64,000 bases of DNA from an uncultured Clostridia bacterium (GTDB taxonomy: Bacteria > Bacillota > Clostridia > Christensenellales > Pumilibacteraceae). Within the stretch, counting starts at the first letter, position 1, and each line of letters begins with the position of its first letter. Position numbers and translations under genes: made by a program. Positions 1 through 9,700 of this stretch are shown piece by piece. The DNA lies in contig CAMUAL010000002.1 in assembly GCA_947086925.1 (NCBI GenBank), positions 16,179 to 80,178 of the forward strand, given 5' to 3'. The notes under the pieces were generated by a model that did no database searches, was not told where the DNA came from, and saw only the letters and a program-made list of their open reading frames with translations.

Positions 1-356
1 TTTACGTAAATAATGCTCCCGTAATGGGCGGCGGAGTTGTTATAAAACGCAACGACCGCTATGCCACCGACGCGCTGACTTCTGCGGCGGTAAAAGAGAT
101 TTTCCGTCTTGCGGGAGTGCAAACGCAAACGTATTATCACAATCCCGACATGCGTTGCGGGTCAACGATAGGACTTACCGCCGCGCACACTCTCGGGTGT
201 CACGTGTGCGATATAGGAGTTCCGCAGCTCAGCATGCACTCGGCTTTGGAAACCGCCGCGCTTTGCGACATAGAGTCGCTTACAAAGGGACTTACGGCGT
301 TTTACGAAACGGAAGTCACGGTTAAGAACGATACCGTTAAAATAAACGACAAATAA
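1..356 (+). CDS. M18 family aminopeptidase, C-terminal part (5' end outside window)
   Basis: The reading frame is open from the first bases of the window (first full codon at base 3), so the start lies to the left. About 117 C-terminal residues are visible. They carry the end of the M18 (aspartyl aminopeptidase-like) family: an NPDMRCGSTIG stretch, then DIGVPQLSMHSALE, where the His near the C-terminus is a metal or active-site ligand in this family. Members are cytosolic, zinc- or cobalt-dependent dodecameric peptidases that remove N-terminal residues from peptides. The stop is 11 bases before the next gene, whose ribosome site lies in that gap, so the two are probably co-transcribed. The N-terminal catalytic half cannot be judged from this window. 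Confidence 0.85.
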   Translation, partial: YVNNAPVMGGGVVIKRNDRYATDALTSAAVKEIFRLAGVQTQTYYHNPDMRCGSTIGLTAAHTLGCHVCDIGVPQLSMHSALETAALCDIESLTKGLTAFYETEVTVKNDTVKINDK

Positions 357-367
357 AGGAACAGATT

Positions 368-3300
368 ATGAAATTCGAGAAAAACCCGAACGGAAGTTAC
401 CGTGCCGTACCGTTTTGGTCGTTAAACGGCAAATTGAACAAAAACGAGCTGTTAAGTCAGATTAAAACGCTTAAAAACATGGGTTTCGGCGGCGTGTTCA
501 TTCATTCGCGCACTGGGCTGAAAACCGAATATATGGGCAAGGAGTGGCTCGGTTTAACCGCCGATTGCGCCGACGAATGCAAGCGGGAGAATATGGACGC
601 ATGGCTTTACGACGAAGACCGTTGGCCAAGCGGCACGTGCGGAGGATACGTTACCGAAGACCCGAATTACCGCATGCGGTTTATATCGGCTCGCATTATG
701 CCGCGCGACGAGTTCGATTTGCACGACTGCGCGGCGGATTACATAGCGTCGTTTGCCGTAAAGCTTACGGGCAAAGAGTACGAACTGTATTCCGAGTATA
801 ACATGCCCGAATACTCTGGCATGAGCATAGCGGATTATTTTCCCGTGCATAACAAGTGCGAAATCCCCGAAGGTTATTTGGGAATGATTTTCGGCATCGA
901 GCTTATGAAGCCGAACGAGTTTTACAACGACTTCACTTACGCGGATACAATGAATACAAGCGCGACCGACAGATTTATAGAGCTTACGCACGAAAAGTAT
1001 GCAAAGGCGTGCGGCGAAAAATTCGGCGATTCGATTAAGGGAATATTTACCGACGAACCGCACCGAGGACCTCTTTTAAACGGATTCGGAATAACAAACG
1101 AAAACGCGCTTTACATGCTTCCGTACACGGGCGAGTTGTTTTCGCTTTACCGCAAGTTGTTCGGCGAGGATTTGTCCGCTTTATTGCCCGAACTGTATTT
1201 CAACACCGAGGGCAACGAGTTTTCGCGTACAATGTGGCGGTACGTCGAAACTTTACAGCGGCTGTTTATAAACAACTTCGCAAAACCCGTGCACGAGTGG
1301 TGCGAAAAAAACAATCTGCTTGTAACCGGGCATATTCTGCACGAAGACACTCTGTCGGCGCAAACCACAATGTCGGGAAGTATAATGCGCTATTACGAGC
1401 ATATGGATTATCCCGGACTCGACAATCTCGGTTCGCAGAACACGTGCTTTCCCGCCGTGATAGCGGTAAACAGCGTTGCAAAGCAGACGGGCAAAAAGCG
1501 CGTGCTTAGCGAGTTATACGGCTGTACGGGTTGGAAGACCACATTCGACGAATACAAGCAAATGGGCGATTGGCAGGCGGCGTTCGGCGTAAACGTAAGG
1601 TGTCCGCATTTAAGTTGGTACACCATGAAGGGAGAGGCAAAACGCGATTATCCCGCAAGCATAAACAAGCAGGCAAATTGGCACAAAGAATACCGAGCGG
1701 TTGAAGATTACTTTGCAAGACTCGGGTACGCGCTCGGTAATGCAAATTCCGTAACCGAAACGCTTGTAATTACACCCGTAGAGAGCGCGTGGGGCATGTC
1801 GCACCTCGGAACTTACGTAAATTCGTTCGGCGTGCGCGACAAAAAGTACGCCGCGCTCGAAGAAGACTTTTTTAACATAACAAACGCGCTTGTTTACGGA
1901 AACATCGATTTCGATTACGGCGACGAGGAAATGATGAGCAGACTATGCAAAACGGGCAAAGACGACCGCGGCGCATACGTTAAGCTCGGAAAAATGACTT
2001 ACCGCAGTGTTGTGCTTCCCGCTATGGTAAATATACGAAAAAGCACGGTGAACATACTTAACGAGTTTACGGCTTTGGGCGGCAAGGTGATTGCGGCAAA
2101 GCATATGCCCGAATACTTGGATGGCGAGAGAGCGACGGTGAAGCTGAGTAGTACGGTTGCGGATATTTCTTCGCTTGTGTCCGAGCTGAAAAGCGCGCGC
2201 ACGGCTTACGTGCAAAGCGACGGCAAATTTTATTCGGCTATAAAAGCAAAGGGCGGCGAGTACCTGTATTTTGCGGTAAACGGCGACGCCCGCAAAGGCG
2301 CGGATGCAAAGATAATCGTGCGCGGCGAGTTCAATGCGGAAAAATTCGATTTGCGCACAGGCGAAACCGTGGGTATACGGTTTACTCACAGCGGCGGCAA
2401 CACGGTGGTAGAGCACTGTTTTGCGGCTGGCGAGGAGCTTTTACTTCACTTCACTCATAAAAAGGTTGCGCCGTGCAAAACGTCGGAATACGGGAACGAG
2501 TTCGTGCTCGATAAGCCTTCGGGGTATAAACTCAGCCGCCCCAACGCGCTTGTTCTCGACAGAGCGGCGGCATACGTAAACGGCGAATATTTCGACACCG
2601 ACGAACTGTTGCGGCTCGACCGTAAACTGCGCGACAAATTCGGACTTCGCTATCGGGGCGGAAGCATGGTGCAACCGTGGTATAAAGAAAAATTCGGCGG
2701 CGACGAATACTCGCGCACCGTGTGCGAATTAAAACTCGAATTTACCTTTAACGCGGACTATGCGCCCGAAAACGCAAAGCTTATGGCGGAAGATTACGGT
2801 TCAATCGCGTTTGCGCTTAACGGCGTTAAAATCGATGGCAGGGGCGAACAGTCTGAAACGGACGAATGTTTTACCGTTGCGAGTATTCCCGCGGGCGCAA
2901 TAAAGCGCGGCGAAAACAAGCTTACCGCCGAATTTGATTTTTCCGATTCCGCGGATATTGAAAATATATATATTCTCGGCGATTTCGGAGTTATTGCGGG
3001 CAACCCTTGCACGGTTACAAAATTACCCGATTCGCTCGGTTTATCCGACGTTACGTTGCAGGGCTTGCCTTTTTACGCAGGTACGGTAACATATGAGTTC
3101 GATTGCGCCGACGGCGAATACGAGGTGAGCGTGCCCGAATATTATGCGGCATGCTTAAAGTTCGGCGACACGGTTTGCGCGTTCAGTCCCGCAACGCACA
3201 CGGCGTCGGCGGAAAACGGAAAACTGTGCGTAAGCGCGGTGCTCACGCCTAAAAACATGTTCGGACCTCTGCACGAACTTCCCGCATATAACGGCATATG

Positions 3301-3409
3301 CGGACCGGAAAATTTCCACACGGGACTGCATCAGTGGACCGACGACTACGCGCTTATACCGCAGGGAATACTCGGCGGTATTAAGGTAAGAAAGATATTG
3401 AGCAAATAA
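368..3409 (+). CDS. GH106-like glycoside hydrolase (rhamnosidase superfamily)
   Basis: This is a 1013-residue protein with no signal peptide, so probably cytoplasmic. The N-terminus has the pattern of large uncharacterised clostridial hydrolases related to GH106 alpha-L-rhamnosidases: PFWSLN near residue 15, IHSRTGL near 45, YDEDRWPSG at about 81-89 and a FTDEPH motif near 228. The acidic residues in the last two motifs are likely catalytic. The middle resembles the TIM-barrel and flanking region of that family, and the last 300 residues look like beta-sandwich (GH2-type sugar-binding) domains. It would cleave a rhamnoside or similar sugar from imported oligosaccharides. The exact substrate is inference; the superfamily assignment is fairly secure. 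A bidirectional terminator follows. Confidence 0.75.
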   Translation: MKFEKNPNGSYRAVPFWSLNGKLNKNELLSQIKTLKNMGFGGVFIHSRTGLKTEYMGKEWLGLTADCADECKRENMDAWLYDEDRWPSGTCGGYVTEDPNYRMRFISARIMPRDEFDLHDCAADYIASFAVKLTGKEYELYSEYNMPEYSGMSIADYFPVHNKCEIPEGYLGMIFGIELMKPNEFYNDFTYADTMNTSATDRFIELTHEKYAKACGEKFGDSIKGIFTDEPHRGPLLNGFGITNENALYMLPYTGELFSLYRKLFGEDLSALLPELYFNTEGNEFSRTMWRYVETLQRLFINNFAKPVHEWCEKNNLLVTGHILHEDTLSAQTTMSGSIMRYYEHMDYPGLDNLGSQNTCFPAVIAVNSVAKQTGKKRVLSELYGCTGWKTTFDEYKQMGDWQAAFGVNVRCPHLSWYTMKGEAKRDYPASINKQANWHKEYRAVEDYFARLGYALGNANSVTETLVITPVESAWGMSHLGTYVNSFGVRDKKYAALEEDFFNITNALVYGNIDFDYGDEEMMSRLCKTGKDDRGAYVKLGKMTYRSVVLPAMVNIRKSTVNILNEFTALGGKVIAAKHMPEYLDGERATVKLSSTVADISSLVSELKSARTAYVQSDGKFYSAIKAKGGEYLYFAVNGDARKGADAKIIVRGEFNAEKFDLRTGETVGIRFTHSGGNTVVEHCFAAGEELLLHFTHKKVAPCKTSEYGNEFVLDKPSGYKLSRPNALVLDRAAAYVNGEYFDTDELLRLDRKLRDKFGLRYRGGSMVQPWYKEKFGGDEYSRTVCELKLEFTFNADYAPENAKLMAEDYGSIAFALNGVKIDGRGEQSETDECFTVASIPAGAIKRGENKLTAEFDFSDSADIENIYILGDFGVIAGNPCTVTKLPDSLGLSDVTLQGLPFYAGTVTYEFDCADGEYEVSVPEYYAACLKFGDTVCAFSPATHTASAENGKLCVSAVLTPKNMFGPLHELPAYNGICGPENFHTGLHQWTDDYALIPQGILGGIKVRKILSK

Positions 3410-3450
3410 AAATCTTACTTTTCGGCGTCGAAAATCAATACAAAAACCGC

Positions 3451-3489
3451 AAAGGGCGGGGCTGAATTTCAAAACAGCCCCGCCCTTTT
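3451..3489. terminator. Rho-independent terminator between convergent genes
   Basis: A 14-base GC-rich stem (AAAGGGCGGGGCTG pairing with CAGCCCCGCCCTTT) with a 10-base loop is followed by T residues. It sits between the converging hydrolase gene and the AraC gene. The A-rich left side lets it serve both strands. Confidence 0.85.
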
Positions 3490-3515
3490 TGCAATTAAAA
3501 AAGCCGACGGATAAT

Positions 3516-4316
3516 TTATTTATCGTTGTTTTTCTTTAAATTACGCAGGCTCAGTTCGCCGTGGTTTTTCTTTAACACGCGGTAAAAGGTGGGCATGCTT
3601 CCGAATCCGCTGTTAAGCGCGGCGGTGGTAATACTGCACTCGTGTTCGTCGTAATACCTGAACGTGTGTTGCAGTCGCGTAACCGAAAGATAGTCGTTAA
3701 GGCTCGTATGGAACATTTCGTTAAACATGCGCGAAAAATAATATTTCGAATATCCGAAATGATTCGCAAGGTTGGTAAGCGTTAAATCCTTGTCGTAATT
3801 CTGTTCTATGTACGCAAGAATATCGTCAACGCCCTCTAATGCGTAATGCGGGCTGTCTTCCAACCCCGCTTTGGCGCAGATAGCGGAAAGCACCATGTCT
3901 ACGTTTGCCTGAATGGTAAACATGTCAACGCCCTCGTAATTAACGGCGTTTATAAAGTACGGCTTGATTTTTTCGCGGCAATACTCGGCGTCGGTAACTA
4001 CGTTGGTGGTAAGAATCTTGTTTTTTCTGTAAGAAAAAAAGTGTTCGCAGTAAACAACGGGCAAAATGAGTAACATTTGCTCGCCTTCGCTCGGCTCGTA
4101 ATGGTGAAGCTGATAGCTGTCTACAATCATTACGTTGTCGGGTTGCATTTCATATTCCACGTTGCCTACGGTAACGATTTTCGTGCCCTTAATGTTGTAG
4201 AGAAGTTCGAGTTTTTTATGAAAGTGCGGTCCTGCCAAATGGTCGCCGTCGATAGCCGAAAAGATTTCGGGGAACCTGTCTTGCGCAAGTTCGTAATTCA
4301 TATCTGCTTTTGACAT
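3516..4316 (-). CDS. AraC family transcriptional regulator with cupin sensor domain
   Basis: This 266-residue protein has an N-terminal cupin-like sugar-sensing domain (HFHKKLELLYN near residue 33, SYQLHHYEP near 68). A C-terminal AraC double helix-turn-helix covers about residues 165-260, with the motif GYSKYYFSRMFNEMF and the second helix-turn-helix around SGFGSMPTFYRVLKK. The ATG at 4316 has AAGGAG ten bases upstream. It is transcribed away from the Gfo/Idh/MocA and ThuA genes and towards the hydrolase gene. Family knowledge suggests it senses a sugar and activates neighbouring carbohydrate genes; which genes it controls is inference. Confidence 0.9.
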   Translation of the reverse strand: MSKADMNYELAQDRFPEIFSAIDGDHLAGPHFHKKLELLYNIKGTKIVTVGNVEYEMQPDNVMIVDSYQLHHYEPSEGEQMLLILPVVYCEHFFSYRKNKILTTNVVTDAEYCREKIKPYFINAVNYEGVDMFTIQANVDMVLSAICAKAGLEDSPHYALEGVDDILAYIEQNYDKDLTLTNLANHFGYSKYYFSRMFNEMFHTSLNDYLSVTRLQHTFRYYDEHECSITTAALNSGFGSMPTFYRVLKKNHGELSLRNLKKNNDK

Positions 4317-4479
4317 GGGAATGGGACTCCTTGCGGGCTTGAAGATTGCCCGTGGTAAGCGAATCGCAATTTATGAAAGTAAAATTCTTAATGTCAAGTT
4401 GAAACGCGACCCGCCTTATTATATCATTACAGTAGGATAACAAAAGCAGAGTTTTTGTTGTGCCGAAAGTTTCAGTTGA

Positions 4480-4508
4480 TTAGACAAAAACAAAAGTGAA
4501 GATATAAT
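4480..4508 (+). promoter_or_regulatory. Promoter for oxidoreductase-ThuA operon
   Basis: TTAGAC, 17 bases, then TATAAT. The inferred start near 4515 leaves a leader of about 200 bases that includes the inverted repeat at 4563-4584. Confidence 0.5.
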
Positions 4509-4562
4509 ATAGCTCGTAAAGTTGAATGTAGGTGAAAGGCTGAAACACATAAAAATACTTTA

Positions 4563-4584
4563 CTTGTTTATATTATAAAACAAG
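4563..4584. repeat. Inverted repeat, possible operator
   Basis: CTTGTTT and AAACAAG are perfect inverted arms separated by 8 A/T bases, within the leader of the oxidoreductase operon. It could be an operator for the divergent AraC protein or another regulator. It lacks the T-run expected of a terminator. Confidence 0.3.
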
Positions 4585-4718
4585 AATCGACAAAAAGCAA
4601 TAGGTTTTCGAAAAATCGTCGGTGAAAATTTTAACGGTGTATTCGTGTTCAAATATCATTGAAAAAGCGGATACTGCCGTAAAAAGCTTATATTTACAAT
4701 AAAAGCAGGAGAAGTAAA

Positions 4719-5771
4719 ATGAAAAAACTTAAAGTGGGAATTGTGGGAATAGGCGGTATGGGGCGTTATACGCATATACCCGCGTATTCCGTTATGGACG
4801 ACGTTACGGTTACCGCGGCATGCGACATAAACCCGAGTAAGCTCGATATTCCCGAGCTCAAAGGAATAAAAACCTACGTCGATTATAAAGAAATGATAGA
4901 CAAAGCCGATATAGACGCGATAGACATATGCACTCCAAACTATCTTCATTCGCCGATAGCGGTGTACGCGCTCAACCATGGTAAACACGTATTTTGCGAA
5001 AAACCCGACGCGGTAAGCTTAGCCGAGCGCAAGAAAATGACCGAGGCGGAGCGCAAAAGCGGCAAAGTGCTTATGGTTATGCGCAATAACCGTCATGTAC
5101 CCACTTCGGAATATCTCAAACAACTTGTGGATTCGGGCGAAGCGGGCGGTTTTTACACGGGGCGTTGCGGTTGGATACGCCGTCGCGGAATCCCCGGCAA
5201 GGGCGGATGGTTTACAACGCGCGAGCAGTCGGGCGGCGGTCCGCTTATCGATTTGGGCGTGCATATGCTCGATTTGGCGATTTATCTTATGGGAAGTCCC
5301 AAAGCGGTTGCGGTAAGCGGCAATACATACCGTAAATTCGCCGACGCCGCCGATATTTCCGACTCCGAACATTCGGCTTTCGGCGAAAAAGTAGATGGAG
5401 GCACGTTCGACGTAGAGGATTTGGCAACGGGGTACGTTCGTTTTGAAAACGGCGCAACCTTACAGCTCGAATTTTCGTGGGCGTCGAATATAGAAAAAGA
5501 AAAGCGTTTCGTTGAGCTTCGCGGCGATAAGTGCGGCTTTACTTGGTGCGACGAAACATTAAAGGTGTTCACCGAAAAATGCGGTCAGCTTGTCGACGAG
5601 GATATTAAAGCCCCGCTCGGCAACGGGCATTTTGCAAACTTGCGTCATTTTGTAAACGTGGCGCTTTACAACGAAAAATCCGACTTTACAAGCGAGCAAG
5701 GCGAAAACATGGTTGCGATAATAGAAGCAATTTACAAGAGTGCCGAAACGGGCAAAGAGGTGTTATTATGA
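4719..5771 (+). CDS. Gfo/Idh/MocA family NAD(P)-dependent oxidoreductase
   Basis: This 350-residue protein has an N-terminal Rossmann fold (GIVGIGGMGRYTHIP near residue 8) and the family's EKPDAVSL motif near residue 94, whose lysine is catalytic in related sugar dehydrogenases. The C-terminal part is the usual alpha/beta substrate domain. Members oxidise or reduce sugars, inositols or amino sugars using NAD(P). The start has GGAG at suitable spacing. The stop overlaps the ATG of the ThuA gene (ATGA), so the two are translationally coupled, a common pairing in sugar catabolism. The specific substrate cannot be read from the sequence. Confidence 0.92.
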   Translation: MKKLKVGIVGIGGMGRYTHIPAYSVMDDVTVTAACDINPSKLDIPELKGIKTYVDYKEMIDKADIDAIDICTPNYLHSPIAVYALNHGKHVFCEKPDAVSLAERKKMTEAERKSGKVLMVMRNNRHVPTSEYLKQLVDSGEAGGFYTGRCGWIRRRGIPGKGGWFTTREQSGGGPLIDLGVHMLDLAIYLMGSPKAVAVSGNTYRKFADAADISDSEHSAFGEKVDGGTFDVEDLATGYVRFENGATLQLEFSWASNIEKEKRFVELRGDKCGFTWCDETLKVFTEKCGQLVDEDIKAPLGNGHFANLRHFVNVALYNEKSDFTSEQGENMVAIIEAIYKSAETGKEVLL

Positions 5772-6490
5772 TAAACGTAACTGTTTGGAGCGAGTTCTCG
5801 CTTTCGTGCAAATGCGCCGAAGCGCTTGCCGTTTACCCCGAAGGTCACCACAAGCTTATTGCCGATGCTCTCAATAAATGCAAGAACATAAAAGCGGTGT
5901 CGGCAACTCTCGATATGCCTAATCAGGGATTGCCCGACGAGCTTTTGAACAAAACCGACGTTCTGTTTTGGTGGGGACACTGCAAGCACGACGACGTAAC
6001 CGAAGAACTCGCCGATAAAATCGCGCGCAGAGTTTACGGCGGCATGGGCTTGGTGTTGCTTCACTCCGCACATTTAAGTAAGCCTTTTAAGCGTATTATC
6101 GGTGCAAGCGGCAGACTGAATTGGGGCGAGGGCGGCGAGCGCGAACGCATTTGGGTGGTTAATCCCGCGCATGAAATCGCGCAAGGACTTCCCGAATATA
6201 TAGATTTGGAAAAAGAGGAAATGTACGGCGAACCGTTCGGCATACCCGAACCCGACGAAACAGTGTTTTTAAGTTGGTTTAAGGGCGGGCGAGTATTGCG
6301 TAGCGGCGTAACATACCGCCGCGGTGCGGGCAAAGTGTTTTACTTTCAGCCGGGGCATGAAGGATTTCCTACATACTATAATCCGCATATTCAGCAAATA
6401 CTTATAAATGCAACCAACTGGGCATACAGCGGAGGCAGAACGCAAAAAGTGGATTGCGACTGCGTGTTGCCCATTGAACCGCTTGATTGA
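5768..6490 (+). CDS. ThuA family (trehalose utilisation-like) protein
   Basis: This 240-residue protein matches the ThuA family (class I glutamine amidotransferase-like fold). Recognisable features are VTVWSEF near the N-terminus, WWGHCKHDDV near residue 68, a GLVLLHSAH stretch and the C-terminal GKVFYFQPGHE. ThuA in Rhizobium helps convert trehalose to 3-keto derivatives together with a Gfo/Idh-type partner (ThuB). The four-base overlap with the preceding oxidoreductase fits that kind of pairing. I infer keto-sugar metabolism, not necessarily of trehalose. Confidence 0.88.
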   Translation: MINVTVWSEFSLSCKCAEALAVYPEGHHKLIADALNKCKNIKAVSATLDMPNQGLPDELLNKTDVLFWWGHCKHDDVTEELADKIARRVYGGMGLVLLHSAHLSKPFKRIIGASGRLNWGEGGERERIWVVNPAHEIAQGLPEYIDLEKEEMYGEPFGIPEPDETVFLSWFKGGRVLRSGVTYRRGAGKVFYFQPGHEGFPTYYNPHIQQILINATNWAYSGGRTQKVDCDCVLPIEPLD

Positions 6491-6601
6491 AAAGCGTAAA
6501 AAAATCACTAAACTTGAAACACTAACCGCAAAATGCGCAATAAATGCGCAAAAATGCGTGTGCAAAGCGCAACAAATGAAACAGTTTGCTACAAGTATAA
6601 G

Positions 6602-6630
6602 TGGAAAACGGTACACCGCACGTTTATAAT
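6602..6630 (+). promoter_or_regulatory. Possible promoter for cassette A surface protein
   Basis: TGGAAA, 17 bases, then TATAAT. The -10 is perfect and the -35 is poor. It lies about 110 bases before the start of the surface-protein gene. Just upstream (about 6527-6575) are closely spaced copies of AAATGCG/TGCGCAA whose role is unclear. Confidence 0.35.
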
Positions 6631-6742
6631 GAAATTACAAAATGCGTGTAAAAGCGTACATGTAATTAAAAATATACCTACAACGGCATATACGGTGAAA
6701 ACCGATTGCAATAATTAAAATTTATTCAGGAGGAAAATGTTA

Positions 6743-9700
6743 ATGAAACGACTTAAAAGTAAACTCTCCGCAATAGCCATGATTTTGGCGCTTGCAGTAT
6801 GCGCATGCGGTATGAGTTTATTTGCTTTTGCCGAGGATTCGACAACTAATGAAGTCGATTCCAACGGTTGGAATACTCAGATAAATCGGGGGGGGGTGCT
6901 TGCTAACGGCGGGCATACTTTGAGCGACGAAAATTTCACTACTTATACTAATCTGCAAGACGGCGACGTAATAACATACGGTGATAAAATTCACAGTCCC
7001 ATTGTAGAAGGCGTTGTGCGTACAATGCCTTGGCAAATGAGCTTTAATGCCGTAGGCGAAACGGGAGCGTCGATCACTTACGAAATCTACACAACGTCGG
7101 GAGATGTTTATTATAAAGCTACGATGGAAATCGGCGGAAGTAGTTTCAAAGACAATTCGGGTTTCGGAGCGGTATCCAAAGACCGCACTTTTGAGTCGGG
7201 TGTTACTTCAACATTATGTTTTGAAGGTCATCATGAGGATGGCGGCAATGTTTATTGGGTAGACCCCAAAGCTGCTTTCAATGCAGGTTATGAAACTTGC
7301 GCCTCAATGAATACTACATGGGCAACAGGCGATAAACCTACCGAGTTTAATTTAAAAGTCACTGTAAACGGAAATATCGACAAGCTTTCCGTTAAAGTCG
7401 GAGATGGACTTTTATTTCAGCAATGCAGTTATTTGACGTGGCAGTGGGGCGGATATAACGACGGATACGCCGCTCAGAATGATTGTGGAGCGCAGTACGG
7501 TATTAAAGCACCTCAAAATAACGATTCGAATTATGCCGATTATTTTGTGTTTAAAAATTACGAATTTAAATTCTTTTTTAGTGCAAGTAGTCAAAATGAT
7601 GAGAATATGCCCGTTGTAACGGTTGCAGGAGAGCGTGTTGATTCTGACAACGAATTGGATGCAAGCGGAATGTTTAGAGGTTATTATGTGCATACAGTTC
7701 CTTATTCGGCGCAAATAAAATACGACCATACGCCTGAGTTTGAAGTGCATCAAGGCGATACGAAAATTTTCTATAAAAACGGTGACAGTACGCTTTTAAC
7801 CGCATACGTTCACAGCGGCGACAAAGCAATAAATCACAGTGAATTAAATATACCCGGTAAATTTATTTTGGGTTGGACTACCGATGTTGCGGGACAGAAC
7901 GATTATGATTTTACAACGCCCGTAACAGGCGACCTTACGCTTTACGCAAAGCTCGGCAATGCAGTACTTGTAAACTTTAAAGACGGCAACAACAATCTTG
8001 CACAGGTAAACTACCGCACGGGCGATACTATTACAAAAATCGCAAATCCCGAAAAAAGCGGTTATATTTTTGCGGGATGGTATACCGATAACACGTATTC
8101 AACCGAATTCGATTTTACCGCTCCCATAGCGGCAGGTGTTGAAGAAATAAACATCTGTGCAAAATGGAATATAAACGTAAGCTATCAGATTATTGGCTAT
8201 AACGGTAAAACAACGGGAGATTATCCTGTTTATCAGACTAAGGTTATTGCGTATGAGGAGGGCGCTCAGCTTACGGCAAGCGACTTCCCGACGTTTGCAC
8301 AGATAACCACGTTCCCCGAATTCAGCAACATAGAGCTTAAATGGTTCACCGACGTTAAAGCAAAAAATCCCGTGGACTTCAATGCTTTGGGAACGGTAAC
8401 TTCGGCTACAACGTATTACGCGCTCGCACTCGACAAGAGCGACTCCGCTAACGACACTTACGTGCAGTACGATTTGGCTAACGGTTTCGACCGCAACGCA
8501 AGCGCGGTGGCAAGAGACGAGGCAGGCAACGCGCTTACCAACAACACGACAATAAATAATGCAATAGGAAACGTAAACGGCGTGGGTTACGGCATGAACC
8601 CCGGCTCTTACAGAGCGCTCGATAACGGCTATGCTCAATTCACAATGCCTTATGTGGGATACGAGGTTAATGCGCGCAAGCTCGACGTAAACAAACCCAT
8701 TTATATAGATTACACCATTTCGTCTAATGCCGAAGATATGGGCGACGGACAGGGTAATACTTATGACGGCAACAAATATTTCAGCGTAGGATTTTATAAC
8801 AGCCTTACCTCCGCGCTTATAAGTCAGGGGCAAAACCACGAACCCGAATTCGGCAGACTGTTCGGTTGGTTGCAGTGGGTTAAAACCGATGTTCAGGCTA
8901 ACCAAAAACTTTCCATGCACTCCGCAAGCAACAGCGGATTCTACGGTTCGGAGTTACCGCTTACCGGCTATCAAGAAGGACTTAAAGTAAGCGTTAAAAT
9001 CGAAATAGACGCCGACGGCGTAACGGTTACGTTCTTGTCGGTAGGCGATACTACGCTTACGAAAGATAATGTTTCGAGAGTTCTCGATATAAACAAAAGT
9101 ATGTTCCCCAACGGCGTATACGTATCGTTCGCATGTGCGCGTCCTACCGACGTTGTTATACGCGTAACGCAGGACGGCAGCACCGCTACGGTAGCCGACG
9201 GAGCAACGGGCATAAACATTACAACCGCAGGGGCGTCCGAAGGCATGTTCGCGGGCGAAAAGGTTGAGTTTACGGTAGAGCCTCCCGCAGGTCATTTCTT
9301 TACTACCGAAGGCGTGTTCGCAAACGGCAAACGTCTTAACATACTCGGCAACGCAGACGACGGTTACTACTTCAACATGCCGCTCGGCACAAACGAAATA
9401 ACCGTTAAATGGGGCATTAACATTACGTTTACCGACGGCGCGCAGTGGACGCAAGCCATTGCCGCGGTAGAGGGCGAGGCATTCAGCGAAGTGAACACTC
9501 CCACCGCTCCCGCAAAAACCGGTTACAAAACAAACGTAGTATGGTGCACCGATGCGGATTTACAAACGCCTTACGACTTTGCGAATCCCATTACCGCCGC
9601 AATAACTCTGTATGCAAAATACGTACCCGAACAGTACAGTCTTATAATCGTAGATTCCACCGACAGTTCGCAGATAGGCGAAACGATTAAAGCCGATTTC

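Larger units (their letters stand above)
4317..4718. other. Divergent intergenic region (402 bases)
   Basis: This region separates the AraC gene (minus) from the oxidoreductase gene (plus). It holds a plus-strand promoter, an inverted repeat and a minus-strand -10-like TATAAT (complement of 4419-4424) that may serve the AraC gene, though its -35 is weak. I see no convincing small gene in it. Confidence 0.5.

Noticed and set aside
6737..6742. ATG at 6737 as start of the cassette A surface protein
   Set aside because: It is only three bases from AGGAGG; the ATG at 6743 has ideal nine-base spacing.
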